From Vibrio aphrogenes (lineage in GTDB: Bacteria > Pseudomonadota > Gammaproteobacteria > Enterobacterales > Vibrionaceae): a DNA stretch of 64,000 nucleotides. A program made the position numbers and the translations under genes. The notes below the pieces were generated by a model. It did not search any database. It was not told the DNA's origin and saw nothing but the letters and a program-made list of their open reading frames with translations. The stretch covers positions 1,955,619 to 2,019,618 of the forward strand of contig NZ_AP018689.1 in assembly GCF_002157735.2 (NCBI RefSeq), written 5' to 3'. Each line of letters opens with the position of its first letter. The first letter of the stretch is position 1. Positions 1 through 8,115 of this stretch are shown here, piece after piece.

Positions 1-479
1 AAACCCAGTTGCACAATACGACGCTTATGATGGCGTTTTTTATGCCATGGGTCAGGGAAGAACAACTGTAATGTGGTCAAACTGCTGTCTGGGATCATGT
101 GCTCAAACACTTCAACCGCATCATGACACATCACACGTAAATTCGTAACTCCGGCTTCTTGCGCTGCCGCTAAGCAGGCACCAACACCAGGGCTGTGCAC
201 TTCAATACCAATAAAGTTTTTCTCAGGTGCATTTTTTGCCATTTCGACCAATGATGCACCCATACCGAAGCCAATTTCAAGCACAACCGGATGGTCATTA
301 CCAAACACTTGTTGCCAATCAAGACGCTGTTGAACAAAGTCAATACCCATAGTTGGCCAGCATTCTTCAATCGCTTTTTCTTGACCTTTGGTTAAGCGCC
401 CTTCACGGCGAACAAAACTACGAATTCTTCGTACAATTTTGCCTTCTTCATTCACTTCGTTTGTTGTTACTTCTGTCAT
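1..479 (-). CDS. trmB: tRNA (guanine-N7-)-methyltransferase, 3' end beyond window
   Basis: Makes m7G46 in the variable loop of tRNAs using S-adenosylmethionine. The first 159 residues are visible. The SAM-binding motif '[11 protein letters not shown]' lies at about residues 66-76, and the TrmB signature '[16 protein letters not shown]' at about 139-154. The family is usually about 240 residues, so roughly a third is missing at the window edge. The ATG is at 477-479. It is divergent from mutY, with about 200 bp between the start codons; trmB next to mutY-yggX-mltC is the usual gammaproteobacterial order. Identity is secure; the C-terminus cannot be judged. Confidence 0.93.
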   Translation of the reverse strand, partial: MTEVTTNEVNEEGKIVRRIRSFVRREGRLTKGQEKAIEECWPTMGIDFVQQRLDWQQVFGNDHPVVLEIGFGMGASLVEMAKNAPEKNFIGIEVHSPGVGACLAAAQEAGVTNLRVMCHDAVEVFEHMIPDSSLTTLQLFFPDPWHKKRHHKRRIVQLG

Positions 480-686
480 TTTTTTGCCTGAAGGTTATGC
501 CAAGTCTCATGATTGGCGAGTTCTAAAAATAGGGTGAGAATTATCCAAAGATACCGTCAAGGTGCAAGCTTTATCCGTAAAAATTTATGAATCTCACTCA
601 AAAGTCCACTTAATTTACATGGTTTACTTAAAACCTAAGCTATGGTGCAATTCGCGCTTCATTATTATTCAAATAAAGAGCAAATC

Positions 687-1742
687 GTGAGTGCATTTTC
701 TGATGCTATTTTAGCATGGTATGACAACTTCGGCCGTAAAACCTTACCTTGGCAACAAAACAAGACCGCTTATACCGTTTGGCTGTCAGAAATTATGTTG
801 CAACAAACTCAAGTTACGACCGTGATCCCCTACTTTGAACGTTTTTTGCAGCGCTTTCCTAGCGTGACCGATTTAGCTCATGCTCATCAAGATGAAGTGC
901 TGCATCTATGGACAGGTCTTGGCTATTACGCCCGAGCACGCAACTTACACAAAGCCGCACAAATTGTTGAGCAGCAATATCAAGGCGAGTTTCCAACCGA
1001 TATTGAACAATTAAACGCGCTTCCTGGTATCGGGCGCTCAACCGCAGCGGCCATTTTATCTTCTGTCTATAAACAGCCTCATGCCATCTTAGACGGGAAT
1101 GTCAAAAGAACCCTAGCTCGTAACTTTGCTATTGAAGGCTGGCCGGGGCAAAAAGCCGTCGAAAATCAATTATGGCAAATTGCAGAGCAACACACCCCCT
1201 CTGTTGACGTTGATAAGTACAATCAAGCGATGATGGATATGGGCGCTTTAGTCTGTACTCGCAGCCGTCCTAAGTGCGATTTATGCCCAGTTGAAGCCCA
1301 ATGCCAAGCTAAAGCACAACAACGTCAATTAGACTTTCCTGGTAAAAAGCCGAAGAAAGACAAACCGACCAAACAAACTTGGTTTGTGATGCTTTATCAC
1401 GACCATCAGGTCTGGTTAGAACAGCGCCCTCAAAGTGGCATTTGGGGAGGGTTATTCTGCTTTCCACAACATGAAGATCAGCACATTGATGCTTTATTAG
1501 ATAAGCGTGGATTCCATGCTAACATCATTGATGAAACTCGAATCTTAACCGCTTTTCGTCATACTTTTAGCCATTATCATCTCGAGATCACGCCAATCTT
1601 AGTAAAATTGAAACAACTACCCTGTTTGGTGATGGAAGCCCAACAAGGTCTTTGGTATAACTTAGAACAACCAAAAGAAGTTGGACTTGCTGCGCCAGTA
1701 AAACAATTGCTGCACAGCTTGCCTTATGAACTTAACGATTAA
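687..1742 (+). CDS. mutY: A/G-specific adenine DNA glycosylase MutY
   Basis: Removes adenine mispaired with 8-oxoguanine. Visible from the chosen start: catalytic Glu35 in '[10 protein letters not shown]', the helix-hairpin-helix 'LPGIGRS' at about 112-118, catalytic Asp136 in 'LDGNVKR', and a 4Fe-4S cluster as Cys190-X6-Cys197-X2-Cys200-X5-Cys206. A C-terminal NUDIX-like domain that reads 8-oxoG follows from about residue 225. An upstream ATG at 642 is in frame, but the GTG at 687 has an AAGAG ribosome site a few bases before it and gives the usual family N-terminus (351 aa). The start is therefore inferred; the function is not in doubt. Confidence 0.93.
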   Translation: MSAFSDAILAWYDNFGRKTLPWQQNKTAYTVWLSEIMLQQTQVTTVIPYFERFLQRFPSVTDLAHAHQDEVLHLWTGLGYYARARNLHKAAQIVEQQYQGEFPTDIEQLNALPGIGRSTAAAILSSVYKQPHAILDGNVKRTLARNFAIEGWPGQKAVENQLWQIAEQHTPSVDVDKYNQAMMDMGALVCTRSRPKCDLCPVEAQCQAKAQQRQLDFPGKKPKKDKPTKQTWFVMLYHDHQVWLEQRPQSGIWGGLFCFPQHEDQHIDALLDKRGFHANIIDETRILTAFRHTFSHYHLEITPILVKLKQLPCLVMEAQQGLWYNLEQPKEVGLAAPVKQLLHSLPYELND

Positions 1743-1763
1743 CCATTCATGTAAGGAGCTCTC

Positions 1764-2036
1764 ATGAGCCGTACTGTAAATTGTGTTTTCTTAAACAAAG
1801 AAGCCGAAGGTCTGGATTTCCAGCTTTATCCTGGTGACTTAGGAAAGCGTATTTTTGACAACATCAGTAAAGAAGCGTGGGGCCAATGGCAACATAAACA
1901 AACCATGCTGATCAATGAAAAAAAACTCAACATGATGGACCCAGAACATCGCAAACTTTTAGAAACTGAAATGGTTAACTTCTTATTTGAAGGTAAAGAC
2001 ATCATTATCGATGGCTATACACCACCAAGTGAATAA
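1764..2036 (+). CDS. yggX: Probable Fe(2+)-trafficking protein YggX
   Basis: Small (90 aa) cytosolic protein linked to iron handling and protection of Fe-S clusters from oxidation. The N-terminus '[10 protein letters not shown]' carries the conserved Cys7, and the family motif '[11 protein letters not shown]' follows. A strong AAGGAG site precedes the ATG, 21 bp after the mutY stop, so mutY and yggX probably share a transcript. The pairing of an Fe-S glycosylase with an iron-protection protein is conserved in gammaproteobacteria. Confidence 0.95.
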   Translation: MSRTVNCVFLNKEAEGLDFQLYPGDLGKRIFDNISKEAWGQWQHKQTMLINEKKLNMMDPEHRKLLETEMVNFLFEGKDIIIDGYTPPSE

Positions 2037-2271
2037 CTGGTTATAAACAATAAGTTCGGTATAATTCCTAACCATTGTCGCACAGGCATTGAGGTTTTTG
2101 GTTTGTATGTTGTGCAAACTAAATACAAATCAATGCCTGTTTTGTTTTTAGAAAAGCCTATTGATTGCACCACTTTATACCACTCACACTCATGAGATGA
2201 TCCGATAATGAGTATGCGTGGTATTAGGTTCAATATGAGCGCTTTTCAGTGCCTGACGTAATTGCTATCAA

Positions 2272-3408
2272 ATGAAAAAGAATAACTGGCTCTTAATCGT
2301 GTTGTGTTTCTCCTTAACGGGATGCAGTCGAGAATTTATCGAAAGCATTTATGATGTTGACTACACTCCCACCAACCGTTTTGCAAAAAACCTCGCTCCA
2401 CTCCCAGGTCAATTTGCTAAAGATACCGCGGCCTTAGATAACTTAATGAATCAGTTTTCAGGACAAGTGGCCAACAAGTGGGGACAAGACAACATCAAGA
2501 TGGCAGGGGCTAAAACTTACGTCAAATATACCGATGGCTATTTAAACCGTGCTGATATCGATTTTGATAACGGCACAGTCACGATAGAAACCATTGCCAG
2601 CACTGAGCCTAAAGCCCACCTCAAACATGCGATAGTGACGACCCTATTGACTCCCAATAACCCAGCTAATGTGGATTTATTTTCGTCAAAAGAAATTGCG
2701 ATGGGAGGAAAACCATTTTTATCCGATCAGGTGGTCGATCAAAATGGTCAGTCTATTCAATGGTCATGGCGCGCCAATCAATTTGCAGATTACTTAATCA
2801 AAAACAAACTACAAACTCGTACCATCGATTTTAAAACCTCGTACTTTGTCACCATTCCTATGGTAAAAAACCATGATAAATTACGCAGTTACCAGTACGC
2901 CAGTATCGTACGTAAAGCCTCAAAACAATACGGCATTCCAGAAGATCTTATTTACGCCATCATAAAAACCGAAAGCAGTTTTAACCCTTATGCCGTCAGT
3001 TGGGCAAATGCTTATGGTTTAATGCAAGTGGTACCTAAAACCGCCGGACATGATGTTTTTAACTTAGTGAAAGGCCGTTCAGGCATGCCTACCCCGAAGT
3101 ACCTCTATAATCCGGAGAACAATATTGATACCGGTGTCGCCTACTTCTACTTACTCAAAACTCGTTATTTGAAAGGGATCCAAAATAGTACGTCCTTACA
3201 GTACAGCATGATCTCCGCTTACAATGGCGGCTCGGGAGGGGTTTTTAATACTTTTGGTGGCGGCAAAACTTCAGCCATTAACGATATTAATCAATTACAG
3301 CCGAATCAAGTGTACTGGGCATTAACTAAAAAGCACCCCAATGCGGAATCTCGTCGCTATTTAGAAAAAGTCACCGCTTATAAAAAAGAGTTTCATAACA
3401 TGAGGTAA
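2272..3408 (+). CDS. mltC: Membrane-bound lytic murein transglycosylase C
   Basis: Outer-membrane lipoprotein that cleaves the MurNAc-GlcNAc bond to form 1,6-anhydromuropeptides. The lipobox 'LTGC' puts the lipidated Cys at residue 18. A family-specific N-terminal domain runs to about residue 190, and the SLT goose-lysozyme fold follows with catalytic Glu234 in 'KTESSFNPYAVS' and the motif 'AYGLMQVVP'. At 378 aa it is close to the normal length. It is third in the mutY-yggX-mltC series after a gap of 235 bp. No clear terminator is visible after it; the tRNA promoter begins about 105 bp downstream. Confidence 0.94.
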   Translation: MKKNNWLLIVLCFSLTGCSREFIESIYDVDYTPTNRFAKNLAPLPGQFAKDTAALDNLMNQFSGQVANKWGQDNIKMAGAKTYVKYTDGYLNRADIDFDNGTVTIETIASTEPKAHLKHAIVTTLLTPNNPANVDLFSSKEIAMGGKPFLSDQVVDQNGQSIQWSWRANQFADYLIKNKLQTRTIDFKTSYFVTIPMVKNHDKLRSYQYASIVRKASKQYGIPEDLIYAIIKTESSFNPYAVSWANAYGLMQVVPKTAGHDVFNLVKGRSGMPTPKYLYNPENNIDTGVAYFYLLKTRYLKGIQNSTSLQYSMISAYNGGSGGVFNTFGGGKTSAINDINQLQPNQVYWALTKKHPNAESRRYLEKVTAYKKEFHNMR

Positions 3409-3513
3409 TATTAAAAAAACCACAACAAAATGTTAAACAACACTGCAAAACCAATAAATCTGTTCAAATAGGCAGCAAACAAACATTTTTTTTAAGTTTT
3501 TTGCAAAAACAGG

Positions 3514-3542
3514 TTGACGGTAGACACGAAAATCCGTTTAAT
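3514..3542 (+). promoter_or_regulatory. Sigma-70 promoter of tRNA block 1
   Basis: TTGACG at 3514-3519, a 17-bp spacer, and TTTAAT at 3537-3542, followed by a GC-rich discriminator (GCGCTCC at 3544-3550) typical of stringently controlled stable RNA promoters. The first mature tRNA base is at 3554. The sequence from -35 to -10 is nearly repeated at 4425-4453. Confidence 0.75.
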
Positions 3543-3553
3543 AGCGCTCCGTT

Positions 3554-3629
3554 GCCCGGATAGCTCAGTCGGTAGAGCAGAGGATTGAAAATCCTCGTGT
3601 CGGTGGTTCGATTCCGCCTCCGGGCACCA
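3554..3629 (+). tRNA. tRNA-Phe (GAA)
   Basis: 76-nt cloverleaf with encoded CCA. The acceptor stem GCCCGGA pairs with TCCGGGC, the anticodon loop TTGAAAA gives GAA, and the T-arm is GGTTCGATTCC. First gene of block 1. Confidence 0.97.
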
Positions 3630-3683
3630 CAATTTAAATTGTTGGTGTTATGCAATAACATGGACAAGCAATAAATACAGTGT

Positions 3684-3759
<76 letters not shown>

Positions 3760-3765
3760 TTTATT

Positions 3766-3841
3766 GCCTCGATAGCTCAGTCGGTAGAGCAGAGGATTGA
3801 AAATCCTCGTGTCGGTGGTTCGATTCCGCCTCGAGGCACCA
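3766..3841 (+). tRNA. tRNA-Phe (GAA), variant acceptor stem
   Basis: Identical to the other tRNA-Phe genes through the D, anticodon and T arms, but the acceptor stem is GCCTCGA/TCGAGGC instead of GCCCGGA/TCCGGGC. Both strands of the stem changed together, so pairing is kept. It starts only 6 nt after the preceding tRNA-Thr. CCA is encoded. Confidence 0.95.
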
Positions 3842-3893
3842 TTATTTATTTAACGACTGAAAACAAAATTGGTTTTAGTGTTAAAAGAATAAT

Positions 3894-3969
3894 TCCCCCT
3901 TAGTTCAGTTGGTAGAACGGCGGACTGTTAATCCGTATGTCGCAGGTTCGAGTCCCGCAGGGGGAGCCA
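3894..3969 (+). tRNA. tRNA-Asn (GTT)
   Basis: 76 nt with encoded CCA. The acceptor TCCCCCT pairs with AGGGGGA, and the anticodon loop CTGTTAA gives GTT. Last gene of block 1, followed directly by a terminator. Confidence 0.97.
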
Positions 3970-3975
3970 CTTTAA

Positions 3976-4007
3976 GAAAGCCTCATCATTTGATGAGGCT
4001 TTTTTTA
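3976..4007 (+). terminator. Rho-independent terminator of tRNA block 1
   Basis: Stem GCCTCATC/GATGAGGC (3980-3999) with a 4-nt loop, then a run of seven T. The same hairpin is repeated at 5026-5045 after block 2. Confidence 0.85.
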
Positions 4008-4424
4008 TACTTATCATTTCCATTTCATTCTTCCCTTTAAGCCACCATTATCATTACGCTCGCTCATTGGCAGCCAGACTCCCCTCTTCCTTTTTGCTCT
4101 CAACCAGATTGCGTTATCCAAGATCTTATACCAATGAACCCACTACCTATTCATCTTTACTTAACCTCAACTCAATCAGAATGCAAAAAATACGAATAAT
4201 CGGCACTTTTTTTCATACTGATGGTAAATATTTTTCAGTGATCTCGCTCAAACTACATAATATCGCGCTTATTATTGCTCAAGGTTCCTAATTAAAACGT
4301 ATGGCTAGGTGCTAATTTCACTCTGAACTGCCATTAAAACTGAGCTTTTTTTGAACTTAAGTGTGAATAAATATACAAACGCGACTAGAAAACGTCCAAA
4401 CAGATATTTTTTTATATTTTAGTG
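4008..4424 (+). other. Non-coding spacer between the two tRNA blocks
   Basis: About 420 bp of AT-rich sequence. The only open frame of note (4067-4291, 74 codons) has no ribosome site or recognisable protein character, so I do not call it. No tRNA remnant or mobile-element end is visible. It ends at the second tRNA promoter. Confidence 0.6.
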
Positions 4425-4453
4425 TTGACGTTACTCACGAAAAACCGTTTAAT
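4425..4453 (+). promoter_or_regulatory. Sigma-70 promoter of tRNA block 2
   Basis: TTGACG at 4425-4430, a 17-bp spacer, and TTTAAT at 4448-4453; the first tRNA base is at 4464. It shares most bases with the block 1 promoter, while sequence further upstream differs. Confidence 0.75.
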
Positions 4454-4463
4454 ACACCTCGTC

Positions 4464-4539
4464 GCCCGGATAGCTCAGTCGGTAGAGCAGAGGATTGAAA
4501 ATCCTCGTGTCGGTGGTTCGATTCCGCCTCCGGGCACCA
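4464..4539 (+). tRNA. tRNA-Phe (GAA)
   Basis: Same sequence as the copy at 3554: acceptor GCCCGGA, anticodon GAA, encoded CCA. First gene of block 2. Confidence 0.97.
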
Positions 4540-4594
4540 CTATTTATAGTTTGGTGTCTAACGTTAACAAGACGTCAAATAAAAAATACAGTGT

Positions 4595-4670
<76 letters not shown>

Positions 4671-4710
4671 TTTTTCTAATTGAAAAGATTAGAAATAAAA
4701 AAAGAATAAT

Positions 4711-4786
4711 TCCCCCTTAGTTCAGTTGGTAGAACGGCGGACTGTTAATCCGTATGTCGCAGGTTCGAGTCCCGCAGGGGGAGCCA
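4711..4786 (+). tRNA. tRNA-Asn (GTT)
   Basis: Same as the copy at 3894, preceded by the same leader AAAGAATAAT. Confidence 0.97.
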
Positions 4787-4822
4787 CTTTAAAGTTGTTT
4801 GAAATATCAAATAACTAACAGT

Positions 4823-4898
<76 letters not shown>

Positions 4899-4939
4899 TT
4901 ATCTCTAATTGAGAAGATTAGAAATAAAAAAAGAATAAT

Positions 4940-5015
4940 TCCCCCTTAGTTCAGTTGGTAGAACGGCGGACTGTTAATCCGTATGTCGCAGGTTCGAGTC
5001 CCGCAGGGGGAGCCA
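4940..5015 (+). tRNA. tRNA-Asn (GTT)
   Basis: Third tRNA-Asn copy and the last gene of block 2. Encoded CCA ends at 5015; the terminator stem begins 11 nt later. Confidence 0.97.
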
Positions 5016-5020
5016 CTTTA

Positions 5021-5053
5021 AAAAAGCCTCATCATTTGATGAGGCTTTTTTAT
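5021..5053 (+). terminator. Terminator of tRNA block 2, carrying an IS in its T-run
   Basis: Stem GCCTCATC/GATGAGGC at 5026-5045, then TTTTTTAT, after which the insertion sequence starts at 5054. The T-run before the IS is intact, so termination is probably kept. Confidence 0.85.
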
Positions 5054-6344
5054 GGTTCATCGCGGCTTTCCGGGGAAAGCCGCTTTTATCTTTAAGAAGA
5101 AGTAATCGGTATCTCGATAACCATATCCCATCCGCTTGATTAACTTTATCTTGTTGTTTATCCCTTCAAGGGTGCACGTATTCAACGGATAACTTCCTGA
5201 GGCGATAATTCCATGAAGGTAGGGACGGAGCTTTCGAGCAAATTCTTTTAACGGCTTAATTCCGCTATCATTCACTTGCTCCCACCACACCTTCCATAAG
5301 TTTTTCACCTGAAGTTCTGACTCACAGCGCCAGAGTTCCTTTAATTGTGCTCCCAGCACATAGGTTGTCATCAAGTCCTTATTTATTTCCAATATTTCAG
5401 TGAGATAGCTATCTTGTTGTGTATTTAAATTATCTCTATTTTTCAATAATACCCAACGTGAGCGCTTAACCCATTGTCTTGCTTTTTTATCGTGCTTTAG
5501 CTTATTGGCTTGATCAACTCTGACTCTATCCATGACCTCACGACCGAACTTAGCCACAACATGGAACAAGTCATAAACGATATGTGCATTTGGGCAATGC
5601 TCTTGGACTTCAAGATCAAAAGCAGTATTCATATCCATTGCTACCGCCTCGATATTTTTACCATGTTCACCTAGCTGCTTGAAAAATGGTCGAATATCCT
5701 TACGGCTACGACCTAGCCCTACCCAGATAACCTGATGACTCTTTGCATCAGCAATGACAGTGGCATAACGATGCCCCTTAAAAATGGCGAACTCGTCCAT
5801 GACGAGCTGCCTTAGTTCGCCCCATTTTACCTGCGGTACAACGTGTTGAAGTCGACGCTTATCTATTTCTTTAATTGTGTGCCAATGAACACCCGTTATT
5901 TGGGCGATGTGCTTTATGGGTAAAAGAGGCAGCAACTGCTCGATATAGCTTCTCAAGCGATTAGTGAGGCGAGCATAAGGCTCTAACCAAGATAACTGTT
6001 CTGTTTTAATGCCACAATGACGGCACTTAACTCGTCGAGTTTGAACAAGCAACTCAACGGGTAGACCAAGCAGCGTTGCTTCTTTCACGTTACGCCATTG
6101 GTACTCATGTATTGATTGAGCATGAAGTCCACAAGGACATTTAGCGATAGAACTAGGTTTCAGGGTAAGTGTAATAAGTGATTCAGTCTGATGAGACTTT
6201 ACTATATGAAAGCCTTCCCAGAACGATGATAGAAAAGTATGATTCGGCATGAAAACGGTAGTTTGTGTAAGGTTGTGTTTGGCGATGTAACCTTATCACT
6301 TACTACCGTTTTTGTTTTAAGTTCCCGCTAATCCGCGATGAACC
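5054..6344 (-). mobile_element. Complete ISL3-family insertion sequence, 1291 bp
   Basis: Terminal inverted repeats: the left end GGTTCATCGCGG (5054-5065) matches the reverse complement of the right end (6333-6344) for 12 bp, with partial matching continuing inward (TT..CGGG.A). Both flanks carry TTTTTTAT (5046-5053 and 6345-6352), an 8-bp target duplication as ISL3 elements make. One transposase gene fills the element and its stop codon lies inside the left inverted repeat. Intact gene, matching ends and perfect duplication point to a recent insertion. Confidence 0.93.
5057..6250 (-). CDS. ISL3-family transposase
   Basis: 397-residue DDE transposase. An N-terminal zinc-finger-like region has Cys38, Cys40, Cys76 and Cys79 ('CPCG' and 'CRHCG'), followed by a helix-turn-helix region at about 110-130 ('IAQITGVHWHTIKEID'). 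The DDE core begins with Asp152 in 'VMDEFAIFKGHRYATVIAD', continues with 'VAMDMN' near 204-209 and 'IVYDLFHVVAKF' near 224-236, and ends with 'LEGINNKIKLIKRMGYGY' near 362-379, where the catalytic Glu lies. No frameshift or internal stop is visible, so it looks active. It reads toward the tRNA cluster and stops 42 bp from the last tRNA. Confidence 0.95.
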   Translation of the reverse strand: MPNHTFLSSFWEGFHIVKSHQTESLITLTLKPSSIAKCPCGLHAQSIHEYQWRNVKEATLLGLPVELLVQTRRVKCRHCGIKTEQLSWLEPYARLTNRLRSYIEQLLPLLPIKHIAQITGVHWHTIKEIDKRRLQHVVPQVKWGELRQLVMDEFAIFKGHRYATVIADAKSHQVIWVGLGRSRKDIRPFFKQLGEHGKNIEAVAMDMNTAFDLEVQEHCPNAHIVYDLFHVVAKFGREVMDRVRVDQANKLKHDKKARQWVKRSRWVLLKNRDNLNTQQDSYLTEILEINKDLMTTYVLGAQLKELWRCESELQVKNLWKVWWEQVNDSGIKPLKEFARKLRPYLHGIIASGSYPLNTCTLEGINNKIKLIKRMGYGYRDTDYFFLKIKAAFPGKPR

Positions 6345-6416
6345 TTTTTTATTGCCTATGATTTGCTAAAACCCATTTATATCAATCGTATTTACTATTT
6401 AATTATTGTGATTGGC

Positions 6417-6450
6417 ATAAAAAAAGAGTGATGAATCTCTCCACCACTCT
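6417..6450 (-). terminator. Terminator of the aldehyde dehydrogenase gene
   Basis: On the minus strand, stem AGAGTGGTG/CATCACTCT (one G-U pair) followed by seven T. It lies about 60 bp after the stop of the gene at 6513. Confidence 0.75.
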
Positions 6451-6512
6451 GTTACTGGGTATTAGGTGAAAGAGCATTCGCTGAAGAATCCTCTCCACCG
6501 AATTTCATCAAC

Positions 6513-7946
6513 CTAATCTAAGCCACCAATACATACGTATTTCGTTTCTAGATACTCTTCCAACCCTTCTTTTGCTCCTTCACGGCCATTGCCTGATTGT
6601 TTGACCCCACCAAACGGCGCAACTTCCGTGGAGATAATACCTTCATTAATCCCAACCATGCCATATTCCAAGTTATGTGCGACCCGCCAAATGCGATTCA
6701 TATTTTGGCTATAAAAATAGGCTGCCAATCCGTAAATGGTGTCATTGGCCATCTCTATCATCTTCTCTTCTTCAGAAAAACGAATAATAGGTAAAACTGG
6801 GCCAAAGATTTCACCTTGCACTAAAGGCCTATCATGTTCTACATCAACCAAAACCGTTGGCGCTACAAACTGACCATCTAAACATTGTTCTCGGTTGACT
6901 TGCTTCGCACCACGACCTTTCGCTTCTTCAATCAACTCGACAATCCGCTGTTTTGATTCTTGCGTGATCACAGGTCCAATATCAGTTTCTGCATCTAAGC
7001 CATTACCCACTTTCAATTGATCGACCGCTGCCACCAGCTTAGTGACAAACTCATCGTAAACCCCATCTTGAACATAAAAACGATTAGAGCAGACACACGT
7101 TTGCCCTGCGTTACGGAACTTGCTGGCAATGGCCCCTTTAACCGCACTGTCAATATCAGCATCATCAAACACGATAAAAGGCGCATTGCCTCCAAGCTCC
7201 ATAGAGGTGCGCTTAATGGTTGAGGCACATTGCATTTGTAATTTACGCCCTACTAAGGTTGAGCCGGTAAAAGAAAATTTACGTACCGATGGATGGTAAG
7301 TAAATGCTTCCCCGACTTCATGCGCACTTTGGCCGATAACCATGCGTAAAACGTTTTTAGGAATGCCGGCTTGGAAAGCTAACTCAGTCACAGCAAAGGC
7401 GCTTAACGGGGTTAATTCAGATGGTTTACAGATAAAACTACAGCCCGCAGCAAGAGCAGGAGCGGCTTTTCGGGTGATCATAGCAAAAGGGAAGTTCCAA
7501 GGTGTGATAGCTGCTGCGACTCCGATTGGCTGCTTAACGGTAAGGAGTGTTTTATCATTACTTGGTGAAGGAATCGTATTACCATAAGCTCGGCGACCTT
7601 CTTCGGCAAACCATTCAATAAATGAAGCGCCATAACGAACTTCTGCCAGCGCTTCTTTCAAAGGCTTCCCTCCTTCCAAGGTGATAATCATGGCGAGGTC
7701 ATCTTCATTTTCAATAATCAATTGATGCCATTTTTTCAGCAACTTACAACGCTCAGCCGCTGAACGCTTTTGCCATTGCTTTTGGCCTAGCTCCATCTCA
7801 ATGATGTCTTGTTCCACTTTGGCTTGGCAAGACATCGGAACGGTCGCTAATAAGCTATTATCAAATGGATTGAATACTGGCAGCCCTTTACCCTCGATAA
7901 GTGTTGAGGCGAGTAATGTTTTATTTTTTATTTGCTTCATATTCAT
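6513..7946 (-). CDS. gabD: NAD(P)-dependent succinate-semialdehyde dehydrogenase family protein
   Basis: Aldehyde dehydrogenase superfamily, 477 aa. Catalytic residues are all visible: Asn151 in 'PWNFP', Lys174 in 'CKPSE', Glu250 in 'MELGGN' and nucleophile Cys284 in 'GQTCVCSN'. The Cys-X-Cys pair (284/286) and 'EWFAEEGRRAYGNTIP' (about 111-126) are typical of GabD-type succinate-semialdehyde dehydrogenases, which finish GABA breakdown to succinate. No gabT or gabP is adjacent, so the in vivo substrate is inferred and glutarate semialdehyde is an alternative. The gene stands alone with its own terminator. The ATG two codons in (7940) has the better-spaced AGAGAT ribosome site and may be the true start. 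Confidence 0.8.
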   Translation of the reverse strand: MNMKQIKNKTLLASTLIEGKGLPVFNPFDNSLLATVPMSCQAKVEQDIIEMELGQKQWQKRSAAERCKLLKKWHQLIIENEDDLAMIITLEGGKPLKEALAEVRYGASFIEWFAEEGRRAYGNTIPSPSNDKTLLTVKQPIGVAAAITPWNFPFAMITRKAAPALAAGCSFICKPSELTPLSAFAVTELAFQAGIPKNVLRMVIGQSAHEVGEAFTYHPSVRKFSFTGSTLVGRKLQMQCASTIKRTSMELGGNAPFIVFDDADIDSAVKGAIASKFRNAGQTCVCSNRFYVQDGVYDEFVTKLVAAVDQLKVGNGLDAETDIGPVITQESKQRIVELIEEAKGRGAKQVNREQCLDGQFVAPTVLVDVEHDRPLVQGEIFGPVLPIIRFSEEEKMIEMANDTIYGLAAYFYSQNMNRIWRVAHNLEYGMVGINEGIISTEVAPFGGVKQSGNGREGAKEGLEEYLETKYVCIGGLD

Positions 7947-8069
7947 CTCTTTTCTTATGTTATTTATTCTCAGTTTAGCTTATGGACTCCACTGAGTGTT
8001 TTTATAATGCGCTTCAAAATCAGGAAAATCCATCATTTGAATATCACGCACCTCCTATGTTATTCGCTA

Positions 8070-8097
8070 TAAAAAAGCCTCGACAAGTGTCGAGGCT
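8070..8097 (-). terminator. Terminator of the gtr cassette
   Basis: Minus-strand stem AGCCTCGAC/GTCGAGGCT with a 4-nt loop, then six T. It lies about 20 bp after the stop codon at 8116. Confidence 0.85.
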
Positions 8098-8115
8098 GAG
8101 AAGTGTTCATCATCA

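Noticed and set aside
2015..2233. 72-codon minus-strand frame overlapping the end of yggX
   Set aside because: No ribosome site, overlaps the 3' end of yggX, and has no resemblance to known proteins.
3464..3667. 67-codon minus-strand frame crossing tRNA-Phe
   Set aside because: It runs antisense through a tRNA gene, a familiar source of false frames.
4067..4291. 74-codon open frame between the tRNA blocks
   Set aside because: No ribosome site and no protein-like composition. It lies in AT-rich spacer and overlaps nothing recognisable.
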